From NCBI GenBank assembly GCA_963810195.1, contig CAWEMO010000005.1, positions 434,001 to 498,000 of the forward strand: DNA of 64,000 bases, in the 5' to 3' direction. Source of the DNA: Chersky-840 sp963810195 (GTDB lineage: Bacteria; Actinomycetota; Acidimicrobiia; Acidimicrobiales; UBA8190). The translations under genes and the position numbers were made by a program. A model generated the notes under the pieces. That model worked only from the letters and a program-made list of their open reading frames with translations, was not told the DNA's origin and did not search any database. Positions 1 through 8,700 of this stretch are shown piece after piece (the stretch's first letter is position 1; each line of letters opens with the position of its first letter).

Positions 1-139
1 CGTTGTCCACCAGGAACGTCCGAATCGAGCCGTGAGCTCGACCGAGACGACGACCGATCACTCGGAATGACTCGCCCCGTTCGATCGAGTCCCAGATCTC
101 CGCTCTCTCAGCCTCGGAAAACGGCCTCCACGTCATCAC
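1..139 (-). CDS. IS30-family transposase, N-terminal 46 codons only
   Basis: The reading frame is the same as the first part of the complete transposase at 18818-19975 and runs off the left edge of the window. It starts at GTG (137-139) or the ATG just inside it (134-136). The visible part begins MTWRPFSEAERAEIWDSI, the first part of the helix-turn-helix region with which IS30 transposases recognise the ends of the element. The catalytic DDE domain is outside the window, so I cannot say whether this copy is intact. Confidence 0.85.
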   Translation of the reverse strand, partial: MMTWRPFSEAERAEIWDSIERGESFRVIGRRLGRAHGSIRTFLVDN

Positions 140-217
140 CGCACCTCCCAGCTCGCGTCATAGCATCAGCCAATCAGCGAGGGTGTTGCGTTGATCCCTT
201 GAGGCCACACCCGTTCT
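1..217 (-). mobile_element. IS30-family element, right-end portion cut by the window edge
   Basis: These 217 bases match 19837-20053 without a visible difference, so they are the right part of a second copy of the IS30 element at 18803-20053. The right end is CCACACCCGTTCT at 205-217; beyond it the two copies have different flanks. The element continues off the left side of the window. Identity this close indicates recent transposition. Confidence 0.9.
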
Positions 218-495
218 GTGCGCCCCGGCAGGCCTGAACGACCATCCTTAGGCCGCTCGGGAACGCCGTAGTCGGATGCAGGGCCACTGCCCCGAAGCGT
301 CAGATCGCTCACCTCTGCCGAGGCTCCCGGGACCTGGATCCCTGGCGGTAACGTTCCGAGCCGCGGATAGAGGTCGGTCTCGTCTGGGCGCATGACACCA
401 CTGATCGGCTGACTTCCTCGGGGCCGCAATCGATTCTGACGCGACCGGAGCCCCGAATATGCGCCCCCAGGCGATCCATAGCGGTCGCTCGGCGC
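213..495. repeat. Noncoding stretch holding pieces of the dispersed intergenic repeat
   Basis: No convincing gene lies between the IS30 end and the gene at 588. The stretch starts with GTTCTGTGCGCC, also found at 18763 and, with one extra base, at 4439, each time at the edge of a repeat copy. Around 450-475 there is an inverted version of the core (GCCCCGAATA followed by TGCGCCCCC), which on the minus strand resembles the GGGGGCGCATA-type cores at 10280 and 13853. The copy is diverged and its limits are approximate. Confidence 0.5.
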
Positions 496-587
496 TTGCT
501 TGTGGCCGACGCCTGACAGCTGTGAAGCCAAAGTCTCCAGTCAACGCCTGCTCACCTCGCGCCTGTTAGCTCTAGTAGCGTTTCGGC

Positions 588-1841
588 GTGGCCGCAGGAG
601 GAGTGAAGCCGCGGTTACGCCAGCGTGCTCGGCCAGCCGATGGTCCTTTGGCGCCCGTCGCCCGGGGTCCGCAGAGCGGGAAGCATCTCCGTGCGCCTGC
701 GGCCAAGCGCAGGCGCCGACGCCGACGCCTCCTGATCGCGGCGCCCTTCCTCGTTCTGCTGTCGTGGATGATCGTTTCGTATACGACCTGGATGCTGCAG
801 CCCACGAGCCTGTCGTGGAACGTGGACAGCGTCGAGTGGGTGAGACACAAGGTACCGCTCGGCAACTGGCTGGCCGACAACGTCGAGCAGGTCTACTACA
901 GCCGGCAAGCGGCGAAGAAGGGCGGGCCACAGCTAAAGAGCCTGCCGGCGGTCGGGATGAAGGTGCCGCCGACTACACAGGCCGCTGCCTGGCCGCCACC
1001 GATCCAGCCGGTCTTCGCGCACCCTCTGCCCGGCGAAGGCGTTTGGAATCCCACCGGCCCGCTGGTTGACGGTGGCCCACCCGTGCTGGTGACGACCTTT
1101 CGACCTGAGGCCGACTATCCGTCGATCGTCGCCTACGTCGCTTGGTTCGACCATACGCGCACCGCGATCGGGTATTACCCGGGCCGCTATGAGCCGCCGA
1201 ACGCGGCCGTACGTGGGCCGATGATGGTCCCCTACGACCAGCGCTGGCGGCTGCTTGCGACCTTCAACGGCGGCTTCACCTACACGGACGGCAATAACGG
1301 CTCGACCGACAATGGTCTGACGAACGAGCCGCTGAAGGACGGTAACGCCACGCTCGTTGGCTATCGCGACGGTAGCGTCGACATCGTGAACTGGAGCGGC
1401 GGTCCGAATGCGGGGCCGGACGTGGCGTGGGCCCGCCAGAGCCTGGCTCCGATCGTCTGGAACGGGCGACTAAACCCCGCGTTGGACGAAAACCCGGACA
1501 GTCCGCAGTGGGGGTACACGCTCGGCGGCCGGACCCGCGTCTGGCGTACCGGCGTTGGCATCGACGCTCGCAGCAACCTCATCTACGTCGCTGCCGACGG
1601 TCAGACGGTGATCACCCTCGCGCAGATCCTCCAGCACGTCGGCGCGGTGCGGGCGATGGAGTTCGACATCAACCCTGAGTGGCATACGCTCATTACGTAC
1701 ACTCACGACCCCGGTCTCAGCCCGATGATGGTGGGACCCAACCCGATGCAGTCGGCCAACCGCTACCTCGTCCCCGACGACCGTGACTTCTTTGCGGTCT
1801 ACCTGCCCCAGCCCGGTCCGGTGACCGTCCCCTTCGGATAG
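588..1841 (+). CDS. Membrane-anchored phosphodiester glycosidase-like (NAGPA domain) protein
   Basis: The protein has 417 residues. A run of seven arginines at 41-47 precedes one hydrophobic segment (about 48-66), so it is probably anchored in the membrane with its bulk outside. The region after about residue 160 looks like the NAGPA/DUF2233 phosphodiester glycosidase fold: TFNGGF at 225-230 followed by an NG-rich loop, a central G-rich strand and an MEFDIN motif near residue 360. Family members remove sugar caps from phosphodiesters or act on cell-wall polymers; the substrate here is unknown. The start is GTG at 588, with a second GTG at 603 lying directly behind AGGAGG. The gene stands alone between an IS30 end and a repeat copy. 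Confidence 0.75.
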   Translation: MAAGGVKPRLRQRARPADGPLAPVARGPQSGKHLRAPAAKRRRRRRRLLIAAPFLVLLSWMIVSYTTWMLQPTSLSWNVDSVEWVRHKVPLGNWLADNVEQVYYSRQAAKKGGPQLKSLPAVGMKVPPTTQAAAWPPPIQPVFAHPLPGEGVWNPTGPLVDGGPPVLVTTFRPEADYPSIVAYVAWFDHTRTAIGYYPGRYEPPNAAVRGPMMVPYDQRWRLLATFNGGFTYTDGNNGSTDNGLTNEPLKDGNATLVGYRDGSVDIVNWSGGPNAGPDVAWARQSLAPIVWNGRLNPALDENPDSPQWGYTLGGRTRVWRTGVGIDARSNLIYVAADGQTVITLAQILQHVGAVRAMEFDINPEWHTLITYTHDPGLSPMMVGPNPMQSANRYLVPDDRDFFAVYLPQPGPVTVPFG

Positions 1842-1920
1842 AGATCCTGCAGCCTTCGGCGAAGAAGTCGCCGGTGGAGCCGGGTCGAGGCCGCGGCGTC
1901 CTATGCCTCCGTCAGGCAAT

Positions 1921-2050
1921 TCCGCTCGGGATCGCGCCGAGCCGTGATCATGGGCGGATTAGCGCCGGATCGGGGTGAGCAGGAGCGGCGTCGTACCGCC
2001 CGGACCAGATGGATACACGACCCACACGGGATCCCCGAATCTCCTCTATC
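1921..2050 (+). repeat. Dispersed intergenic repeat, copy B
   Basis: The segment contains CCAGATGGATACAC and CACGGGATCCCCGAAT, matching the copies at 22078 and 23400 in sequence and spacing. It fills most of the gap between the NAGPA-like gene and the convergent Ig-like protein gene. I see no gene in 1842-2188. Confidence 0.7.
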
Positions 2051-2188
2051 TGAGCCCGTCATTGAGCCTGACCTCGACCGGGATCGGCACTCAGTTGGAT
2101 ACAGCATTCAACCGGGATCACTAAGTACCGCCTCGTCCTAACTTCCACGACACAGAACGGCCAAAACTCCCAGCGAAAAGGCGTGACT

Positions 2189-4249
2189 CTACGTGACCGA
2201 GAGCGTGAACGCCTGGGTCACGACTATTTTGCCCTTTCCCTTCCCGAATGTGGCCGTGAAGGTCAAAGGATGGATGCCGACGGCCGACTTGTGCTTGGTC
2301 GAGGTGGGAACGCCGCCGAGGATATCGGTCGATCCATTGAAGGTGACACCTTTCGGCAGCGTGCCTTTCTCGGTGATCTTGGGCGTCGGTGATCCAGCTG
2401 TCTTGACTGGGAAGGAAAGCTGTGAGCCGACGGGCACACTGGTACTGGCGGCACTGGTGAAGCAGCGAGTCTCCGAGCCACTGCAGATCGTGACAGGGAA
2501 GCTGTCCCGAACCTGCGGGGCGGCGCTGTAGTCGGCATCCCCGGCCTGGTTGGCGTCAACCACACAGGTGCCCACGCCGGTGTAACTCAAGTGGGTGCCA
2601 TTTGTGTCCTGTACCGAGCAGACCCCTGAACCGCTTGTCCTGTCAATGCTGAAGACAACCGGGTTGTGGGAGCCGCCGCCATTTGCCGACAAAGTGGTAT
2701 TGCCGCCGAACGTCCCAGATGTGGGTATAGATGGCCAAGAAATGGTCTGGGTGGCTGGAGCCACGGCGAAAGACTGTTGGACCTCTGTGGCTGCTGAGTA
2801 GTTGGAGCCGCCCGCTTGGTTGGCATCAACAATGCACCTACCGGCACCGACGAAGCTGACCGTCTCCCCACCGATCTGACAGACGCTGGAGGTGGACGAG
2901 GTGAAGGTCACCGGGTTCCCAGAACCACCACCCGCGGCAGAGACGATGTACGTCGGACCCTCGAAGACGGCACCCGAAGGGGGAGTCGAGGTGAAAGCGA
3001 TGGTCTGGGGTGTCCCGACTGGTGGCAAGACCACCGTGAAACTCTGCTTCGCTGTGGCGCTTGCGTAAATGTCGTTACCTGCCTGAACGGCGACGATCTG
3101 ACAGGTGCCCACGGCGTGGAAGACCAGGACCGATCCAGACATATAGCAAACGGGGATTGTCGTGCCGTCAAAGAAGCCATAGGTAGTGAAAGTGACGGGC
3201 AGCCCAGAGTTGGCCGTTGCCGCCGGTGTATACGTTTGTCCTCCCACGACTCCGTACTGCGGGGCGATCGAACTGAAAGCAACCGCCTGAGGTTCCCCGC
3301 CTACCTCGAAGCTCTGAAATGCATATGCAGGTCCGTAGGTCGCATCGCCAGGTGTATTGGCATAGATGAGACACTCACCGGTCGCGGTGAAGGAGACAAC
3401 CGTCCCGCTTAACGAACAGAATGTGGCACTGCCCGAATCAATGGAGAACGTAACCGGATCGCCGGACGATGCGGTTGCCGCCACCGAATACGTCGTTCCG
3501 ACAGTTGGCTGTGTAGGCGTCGAGGTAAACGATACCGACTGCGCGGCCTTCACCGTGAAACTCTGTTCGGCTTGGGCCGGCGTCCAGTCTGCGTTTCCGT
3601 AGTTCACAGCAAGAATCGTGCATGTGCCGGCAGCGGTGAAACTCAATGCCCAGCCTGCCAAGTTCTCGAACGCAGAACACACTGATTCGGTGTCATAGAC
3701 CGAAACGTTGTAATCAAGTCCCGCGTTGCTCTGGGCGGTGACCTGATAGAAGGGTCCCCCCACGTATGGATTATCGGGTGTCGATGTGATGACGAGGGTC
3801 TGCGTAGCCTGAGTAGCGGATGGGCTATCTGTAAGGGACACCGTTGCCGGTCCCGATGTGTTCCCATCCGAGTCGGTCAGTGTGAAAGTGAAGCTATCTG
3901 AGCCCAGGTATCCCAGATCTGGCGTATACGCGAACGAGCCATTGGAGTCAACTGTCACCGAACCATGAGCAGGCGGGGTATCGAGCGAGGCCGAGCAGCA
4001 TGACACGGACTGGTTCGGATCAGAATCGGTTGCGCCCGCTTGAAGGGTGCCTGCGGGTTTGGCAAACGGCGTGTCAAAAGTGAATGTGAAGGGACCCTCG
4101 TTCTGCGCTACGACCGTCCCAGTATCGGCGCTAGCAGGTATCGCCAGGTCGAACCCCACCCCGGCCACTACCAATCCGAGACTTAGCATCCCCACCACTA
4201 CAGGGTGCCGATATAGCGCCGCCCGCCAAGGTCCCCGCATCGCCTTCAC
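2189..4249 (-). CDS. Large secreted protein with Ig-like repeats
   Basis: The 686-residue product starts with a signal peptide (hydrophobic at about 16-36, cleavage likely after PASA). A cadherin/Big_9-like domain follows at about 50-150 (AHGSVTVDSNGSFAYTP, then YLGSDSFTFTLTD). Five repeats of about 80-90 residues come next, each with a pattern like FTSTP, NPVTF, a VCxxxG turn, an SFxGAGxCIVDANQAG segment and a closing QSFxV strand with paired cysteines. The last 90 residues resemble a putative-Ig (He_PIG) domain. No LPXTG motif or C-terminal membrane segment is visible, so it is released or held noncovalently. Start is GTG 4249 or ATG 4240. It is probably an adhesin or surface-layer component; partner unknown. 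Confidence 0.8.
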   Translation of the reverse strand: MKAMRGPWRAALYRHPVVVGMLSLGLVVAGVGFDLAIPASADTGTVVAQNEGPFTFTFDTPFAKPAGTLQAGATDSDPNQSVSCCSASLDTPPAHGSVTVDSNGSFAYTPDLGYLGSDSFTFTLTDSDGNTSGPATVSLTDSPSATQATQTLVITSTPDNPYVGGPFYQVTAQSNAGLDYNVSVYDTESVCSAFENLAGWALSFTAAGTCTILAVNYGNADWTPAQAEQSFTVKAAQSVSFTSTPTQPTVGTTYSVAATASSGDPVTFSIDSGSATFCSLSGTVVSFTATGECLIYANTPGDATYGPAYAFQSFEVGGEPQAVAFSSIAPQYGVVGGQTYTPAATANSGLPVTFTTYGFFDGTTIPVCYMSGSVLVFHAVGTCQIVAVQAGNDIYASATAKQSFTVVLPPVGTPQTIAFTSTPPSGAVFEGPTYIVSAAGGGSGNPVTFTSSTSSVCQIGGETVSFVGAGRCIVDANQAGGSNYSAATEVQQSFAVAPATQTISWPSIPTSGTFGGNTTLSANGGGSHNPVVFSIDRTSGSGVCSVQDTNGTHLSYTGVGTCVVDANQAGDADYSAAPQVRDSFPVTICSGSETRCFTSAASTSVPVGSQLSFPVKTAGSPTPKITEKGTLPKGVTFNGSTDILGGVPTSTKHKSAVGIHPLTFTATFGKGKGKIVVTQAFTLSVT

Positions 4250-4438
4250 CCCTGAGGTCGCCGCTAATGCCGAGCCCCCGCAGGGTTCGTTCTAGCAGAC
4301 CGGAGCGGGCGCGTGCGTCCTCAATATTGCGTAGTGGCTCATTGAACGGGGATCAAGCGTCCTCTGACGGCACTCGAGCTTGGTATCGCCTATCCCTGCC
4401 CGCTCGGTAACGTCGTACCACTGCCCGCCCGCAAATTC

Positions 4439-4560
4439 GGTTCCTGTGCGCCCTACCAGGGCCAGGGTCCCGACCGACGGGCCGGTCGAGATCACCCGGA
4501 TTGGGGCGACCAAGTCGAGTCCGATGGTACGGGATCCGACTACCGGTCGACTACCGGTCG
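4439..4560 (+). repeat. Dispersed intergenic repeat, copy K
   Basis: It begins with GTTCCTGTGCGCCC, then CAGGGCCAGGG, as at 18763, and ends with TACGGGATCCGACTACCGG, a variant of the core. A short direct duplication (GACTACCGGTC, 4538-4548 and again at 4549) follows. The rest of 4250-4650 contains no gene I can support. Confidence 0.6.
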
Positions 4561-4704
4561 CCTTACCACCCTCGCCTCTGCCAGTCAGACCCCGGTCGAG
4601 ATCGGCTGCACATACCGGATGCGCCAGGATGGAGCCGGTGCCCGGGGACTCTGAAGCCCAAGGAAGTCGACGACCTGGAAGCCCACGAGATCGCAGCGCA
4701 ACGG

Positions 4705-5238
4705 GTGGTCGACCTCCGAACCGAGTCCTACGAGCGTCTCGTCGCCAGCTACCTCGACCGATCTGTCCATGACGAAATCGTCGGAGCGACAGGGACCACG
4801 TTCGACGTTGAAGTTCAGGCGTTCTGGGAAGACTCACGACGTCCAAAGAACTTGCTGGTCCGTGTGACCGTTGATTGGCCGCAAAGAGGGCTTCGCTGGC
4901 TCGCCATTGAGGACTTTCTTGTTGCCTCTGATGGGAGCATCGTGGGCGAGCACGAACCAGAGTGGTTTCGGGCGCTCGACAACGTACGTCACCCCGTGTG
5001 GTATGTCCTCTACTTAGGAGTCGCCATCTTACTGGCCGACTGGCTGGTGCACCGGATTTTTCGGGCTGAGATTGGGAGCCGGAGTGCGGCTGGGAGTCTC
5101 CTCATTGGACTTGGGGTAGCGGGTGCGTTCGCCATCCTGTTTGGAGTTCGCCGTTGGTGGGTCCGGCGGCGACGGCTGGCGAGCACCAATGACGCAACGC
5201 CACCAAAGAAGGATGGCCCAGGGACCAGCGGCGTCTAA
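4705..5238 (+). CDS. Hypothetical protein with soluble N-terminal domain and two membrane segments
   Basis: The frame is open from TTG 4501, but its first 50 codons lie across repeat copy K and look noncoding in composition, so I favour the first in-frame GTG at 4705. A start just upstream near 4651, where the sequence becomes KPKEVDDLEAHEIAAQRVV, is possible with a rare codon. The soluble part (VEVQAFWED, then LLVRVTVDWPQRGLRWLAIEDFLVA) has the look of an NTF2-like alpha-beta domain, but I cannot assign it. Two hydrophobic helices follow (WYVLYLGVAILLADWLV and LLIGLGVAGAFAILFGV), then a basic tail. The 3' end overlaps the convergent gene at 5235 by four bases. Confidence 0.6.
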   Translation: MVDLRTESYERLVASYLDRSVHDEIVGATGTTFDVEVQAFWEDSRRPKNLLVRVTVDWPQRGLRWLAIEDFLVASDGSIVGEHEPEWFRALDNVRHPVWYVLYLGVAILLADWLVHRIFRAEIGSRSAAGSLLIGLGVAGAFAILFGVRRWWVRRRRLASTNDATPPKKDGPGTSGV

Positions 5239-5579
5239 GAGCACCACCCTGTGCTGCCGGGACCAGGGCGCCCGTCGGAGTCGCCACGGCGCACGGGATC
5301 CCGAATACCGGGTGCCTCCACTACGGAGGCGTTAGCCCTTGAGTTGCCCAGCCTTTCGATCTGCCCGGCAACCAGCCAAGCCACCAGAAGCCCAACGGGG
5401 ACAATGAGCGTGAACCCCAAACTGAGTCCAACTGCATTCCAGTCAACCGGTGGCCCGGAAACCAGCCACGTCAAGAGCAATCCGGCAAGTAGCCAAATGC
5501 TTGCAAAGATGCCCACGGCAATGCCGGCGACGGTGGCGAAGACCCTCTGACCCCCAGAAAGTTCCTCCGTCTGCGACAT
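5235..5579 (-). CDS. Small two-helix membrane protein
   Basis: The 114-residue product has two hydrophobic segments, at about 13-39 and 47-71, separated by a short loop. I do not recognise a family. The last 30 or so residues (GIRDPVRRGDSDGRPGP and onward) are translated from dispersed repeat copy F, so the ancestral C-terminus has probably been replaced or extended by repeat insertion. It is convergent with the gene at 4705 and shares four bases with its stop. Confidence 0.55.
   Translation of the reverse strand: MSQTEELSGGQRVFATVAGIAVGIFASIWLLAGLLLTWLVSGPPVDWNAVGLSLGFTLIVPVGLLVAWLVAGQIERLGNSRANASVVEAPGIRDPVRRGDSDGRPGPGSTGWCS
5245..5325 (+). repeat. Dispersed intergenic repeat, copy F
   Basis: The copy contains CTGTGCTGCCGGGACCAGGG and GCACGGGATCCCGAATACCG, i.e. 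the family core with one C missing. It lies inside the annotated 3' end of the membrane protein gene on the minus strand. Confidence 0.65.
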
Positions 5580-5599
5580 CCCCTACAGCCTAAGCTCCG

Positions 5600-5705
5600 G
5601 GCTTGCCTTTAGCCCCTGGGCGTGTTGTCGGAAGCCCCGGTATCCCCGAGTACCGGATGCCCCAAGCCACGTCGGCTCGGGCTAAGACCCCGCCCGGGAC
5701 CAGCA
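5600..5705 (+). repeat. Dispersed intergenic repeat, copy G
   Basis: The core reads GGTATCCCCGAGTACCGGAT followed by GCCCCAAGCCACG. The copy at 10528 shares CGAGTACCGG and the GCCCCAGCCA stretch behind it. It fills the gap between the divergent start of the membrane protein gene and the VOC gene end. Confidence 0.65.
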
Positions 5706-5756
5706 CTTCCCGGTCACTCCGGTAACGCCTGGATGAGTCGTTCGGCTTCATTCAGC

Positions 5757-6173
5757 TTAGGCCCCCTCGCCCCGAAAGAACCAATGAACACCGAACCTGT
5801 CGGCGAGGTGTCCGTAGGTACCGAACGGCATGTCGTGCAATTCATCGAGCAGGTCTGGATCTGCACCCACCGACAGCTTGTCAAAGATCTCTTTCAGGTC
5901 GCTGAAGGTCCCGCTTGTAAGGTACATGGCGACCGTGTTTCCCTGGTTCGGCCTGCGCGTCACATGCATCCAGTCGGTTGCCGAAAACTCCATGTCGCCC
6001 GATTTCAGGTGGGCATAGACCACTTTCTGGTGATGCTCGGGAGGAATGTCTTCTTTCATCGGAGTGTCGCCAAGCATTGTGACGGTCAACTCACCACCCA
6101 GGCATGAGTGATAAAAGGTCATGGCGTCGGCGCAGTTGCCGTCGAAGAGCAGGAAGGGTGTGAGGTTCAGCAA
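5757..6173 (-). CDS. VOC-family (PhnB/glyoxalase-like) protein
   Basis: I place the start at TTG 6173 because AGGAGGAGAG sits just upstream and the domain starts right there (LNLTPFLLFDGNCADAMTFY). The longer frame to 6302 adds residues without similarity. The 138-residue protein has the PhnB-type pattern: the N-terminal beta-alpha unit, LGGELTVTMLGDTP, then HLKSGDMEFSATDW, and an ending in GHLADRFGVHWFF. This is the usual length for single-domain VOC proteins of the PhnB/3-demethylubiquinone methyltransferase-like group, which fold as dimers around a metal or small-molecule site. The substrate is unknown. It lies alone, upstream of the recombinase element. Confidence 0.8.
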   Translation of the reverse strand: MLNLTPFLLFDGNCADAMTFYHSCLGGELTVTMLGDTPMKEDIPPEHHQKVVYAHLKSGDMEFSATDWMHVTRRPNQGNTVAMYLTSGTFSDLKEIFDKLSVGADPDLLDELHDMPFGTYGHLADRFGVHWFFRGEGA

Positions 6174-6415
6174 AGTCTCTCCTCCTTCTATTCCTGATGG
6201 AATCCTGACTGGCCGTCTCGGCTCAGAGCGTTCATGGCATCCTGCCCCAAAATCATTGCACCTACTGCCCCTCCTATATTGCTGGGTACAGGGTGACCCC
6301 AAGGGACCATTACGGATGGCCGTGGGGAGCGCAGAACACTAGATATACCGCCCATCCTTGATGCTTCTCATGGCCTGCCACCGGGGCAGGTCGGAGAAGC
6401 GGAAGGAAGGGTTCT

Positions 6416-7432
6416 GTGGCTAAAGCAAATGATCACGGAGCGCGCGGTCGGATTCGTCTGGGCGATCCGGTCCTGGACAGATATCTCGAGTTCGTGGCGT
6501 CGCGCGCCCGGCACAACACCGTGGTGGCGACGGCGTCGGACCTGAAGGCGTTCTTCAAGGTCGTCGACAAGACGCCATCGGAGGTCGCGCCGGCTGATGT
6601 CCTCACCTTCATCGCCGAGCAGCGCAAGCCCAAGGGCGACGGCACGGTGGTCCGACTCATAGACGGTGAGGCCGGTCTGTCGGCGCGCACCATCAAGCGC
6701 CGCCTGTCGTCGCTGTCGGGGCTGTTCGGCTACCTGGTGCTGTGCGGAGAGATGGAGCGCAACCCCGTCCCCCGCAGTCTTGCCACCCGACGGCCGGGGA
6801 CGAAGGGTCCGGCCCTCATCCGCACACCTCGGACGCTGCCGAGGATCTTGTCGCCCGATGAGGTGCACGCGCTGCTCGCCGCACTGCGCACGCAGCGGGA
6901 CCGGGCCATGGTCCAGGCCATGCTGTTGGGCGGGCTGCGACGCTGCGAGGTGCTCGGGCTGCGCTTCGAAGATCTGCGCCTGGGCGAGAACCAGGTCTTC
7001 GTGGCCAACGGCAAGGGTGGACACCAGCGTCTCGTGCCCATGTCAGCGCGGTTCTTCTCGTCATTGGCGTCCTATTTCGACTCTGAGCGCCCGAGTGCGT
7101 CGACGTCGGAGTATGTCTTTGTGGCCCTCAAGGGCGAGCGCCGAGGACACCCCCTCGCCGATGACGGCCTGGAGAAGATCGTGGCCAACGCCAAGGGCCG
7201 GGCGGGGCTCTCGCACTGCACCTGTCACGAGCTGCGCCACACCTGTCTCACCCGGTTGCGCGAGGCCGGCATGGCGCTCGAGGCCATCCAGGCCCAGGCC
7301 GGGCACCGCTCGCTTGAATCCACCCGTCTCTATCTCCACCTGGCCAACGACTGGCTGGCGGCCGAGTACCTGCGCGCCGCGGCGGTCATCGACACGTCGG
7401 CCGCTGAGATCCTCGAGGCGGTGGCACGGTGA
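6416..7432 (+). CDS. Tyrosine recombinase A of the two-recombinase element
   Basis: The 338-residue protein has a core-binding SAM-like N-terminal domain (about 15-125) and a catalytic domain (about 145-325). All catalytic residues are present: R175 in GGLRR, K200 in NGKGG, H271 and R274 in CHELRHT, H297 in AGHRS and the nucleophile Y306 in TRLYLH. It cuts and rejoins DNA through a 3'-phosphotyrosine link, presumably at the element ends. The start is GTG with GGAAGGAAGG upstream. Its stop overlaps the start of the second recombinase gene by four bases (GTGA), so the two are translationally coupled. The near-identical copy at 25000 is frameshifted, so this copy is the only intact A gene seen here. 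Confidence 0.93.
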   Translation: MAKANDHGARGRIRLGDPVLDRYLEFVASRARHNTVVATASDLKAFFKVVDKTPSEVAPADVLTFIAEQRKPKGDGTVVRLIDGEAGLSARTIKRRLSSLSGLFGYLVLCGEMERNPVPRSLATRRPGTKGPALIRTPRTLPRILSPDEVHALLAALRTQRDRAMVQAMLLGGLRRCEVLGLRFEDLRLGENQVFVANGKGGHQRLVPMSARFFSSLASYFDSERPSASTSEYVFVALKGERRGHPLADDGLEKIVANAKGRAGLSHCTCHELRHTCLTRLREAGMALEAIQAQAGHRSLESTRLYLHLANDWLAAEYLRAAAVIDTSAAEILEAVAR

Positions 7433-8700
7433 GCGCCCTGGCGACGTGGAATCTCGGCGTCCCGGCCTCGGCGGAGCTCGACTGGGCTGACCTCACGCAG
7501 CGGGCCCCTGGTCTGGCGGCGACGGCCCAGCGCTATCTGACCCAGATCGGCTTGTCGTTGCGGCCGGGCTCGGTGAGGGTGTCCGACATCTCGCTGCGAA
7601 TCTTCTGCCGCTACCTCGTCGAGCACCATCCCGCGGTGACGAGCTTCGTTGCCGTGGGCCGGCCCGAGATCGAGGGGTTCAAGGCGGTGCTCATGCACCC
7701 GAACGAGCAGGGGCGCCCGCTCGCCGCCAACACCCGGAGGATGCGGTTGGGCTCGGTGCGTCGCTTCTTCGAGCACATCATCGAGTGGGACTGGGACGAC
7801 GCCCCGCCGCGGTGCCCAGTGTTCAACAGCGACTCGCCCAAGCCCGACGAGCCGCTGCCCAAGGCCCTCGGCGATCCCGATGCGGCTCGCCTGGCCCGGG
7901 CCGTGGCCGAGGAATCGGATCTGCTGCGGCGGGTCGTGCTCGAGCTGCTCATGCGCACCGGCATGCGGGTGGGCGAGCTCTGCGCCTTGGAGAGAGACGC
8001 CGTGGTGCAACTGGGTGAGAGCTGGTGGCTGCGCATCCCGGTGGGAAAGCTCCACGACGACCGTTACGTGCCGCTTCATCCGGTGCTGGTGGCGCTGCTC
8101 GAGGAGTGGCGAGCCACGCATGAAGACACCGGTCTCGGTCTGTTGCTCACCAACGAAGGCCGGCCCCTCAACCGCCACGTCGTGACCCGGATGGTCAACC
8201 GGGCCGCACGCCGGGCCGGACTCGGACACGTCCATCCCCATCAGCTGCGTCACACCCTCGCCACCCAGGCTGTGAACCGGGGCATGCGTCTCGAGGCCAT
8301 CGCCGCGCTGCTCGGGCATCGCAGCCTGCGCATGACCGTGCGCTATGCCCGCATCGCCAACCGGACCGTGGCGAACGAGTACCAGGCCGTCACGTCCAAG
8401 GTCGAGGCCCTCTACGAGGGTCCTCCCGCCCTGGGCGCCGAGGCTGAAGGACCCGTGATGCGAAGCGTCAGAGCCGAGCACCGGCGCATGCTCGGCAACG
8501 GTTGGTGCACTCGACCCGAGAACCTCGACTGCAGCTTCGAGGCCATCTGCGAAGGGTGTGGCTTCTTCGCCGCCACCGTCGAGTTCAAGGACAGGCTCGA
8601 AGCACAGCGTGACCACGCCGCCCGTCGTGGGCAGCGCTCTCGCGAAGCGCTCTACGGGCACCTGGTGGACAACCTCGAGGAGGTCGCTCCTGGACGCTAA
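7429..8700 (+). CDS. Tyrosine recombinase B of the two-recombinase element, with C-terminal Cys cluster
   Basis: The 423-residue protein has the N-terminal arm and core-binding domain (about 20-125) and a catalytic domain (about 150-325) with R180 in TGMRVGE, K207 in VGKLHD, H271 and R274 in HQLRHT, H297 in LGHRS and nucleophile Y306 in VRYARI. A tail of about 100 residues follows. It carries four cysteines (C360, C368, C374, C377) in a C-x7-C-x5-C-x2-C pattern that could bind zinc, as in the longer recombinase of other multi-recombinase elements. The gene is coupled to recombinase A by a four-base overlap, and the pair probably works as a heteromeric recombinase. Confidence 0.93.
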   Translation: MSALATWNLGVPASAELDWADLTQRAPGLAATAQRYLTQIGLSLRPGSVRVSDISLRIFCRYLVEHHPAVTSFVAVGRPEIEGFKAVLMHPNEQGRPLAANTRRMRLGSVRRFFEHIIEWDWDDAPPRCPVFNSDSPKPDEPLPKALGDPDAARLARAVAEESDLLRRVVLELLMRTGMRVGELCALERDAVVQLGESWWLRIPVGKLHDDRYVPLHPVLVALLEEWRATHEDTGLGLLLTNEGRPLNRHVVTRMVNRAARRAGLGHVHPHQLRHTLATQAVNRGMRLEAIAALLGHRSLRMTVRYARIANRTVANEYQAVTSKVEALYEGPPALGAEAEGPVMRSVRAEHRRMLGNGWCTRPENLDCSFEAICEGCGFFAATVEFKDRLEAQRDHAARRGQRSREALYGHLVDNLEEVAPGR

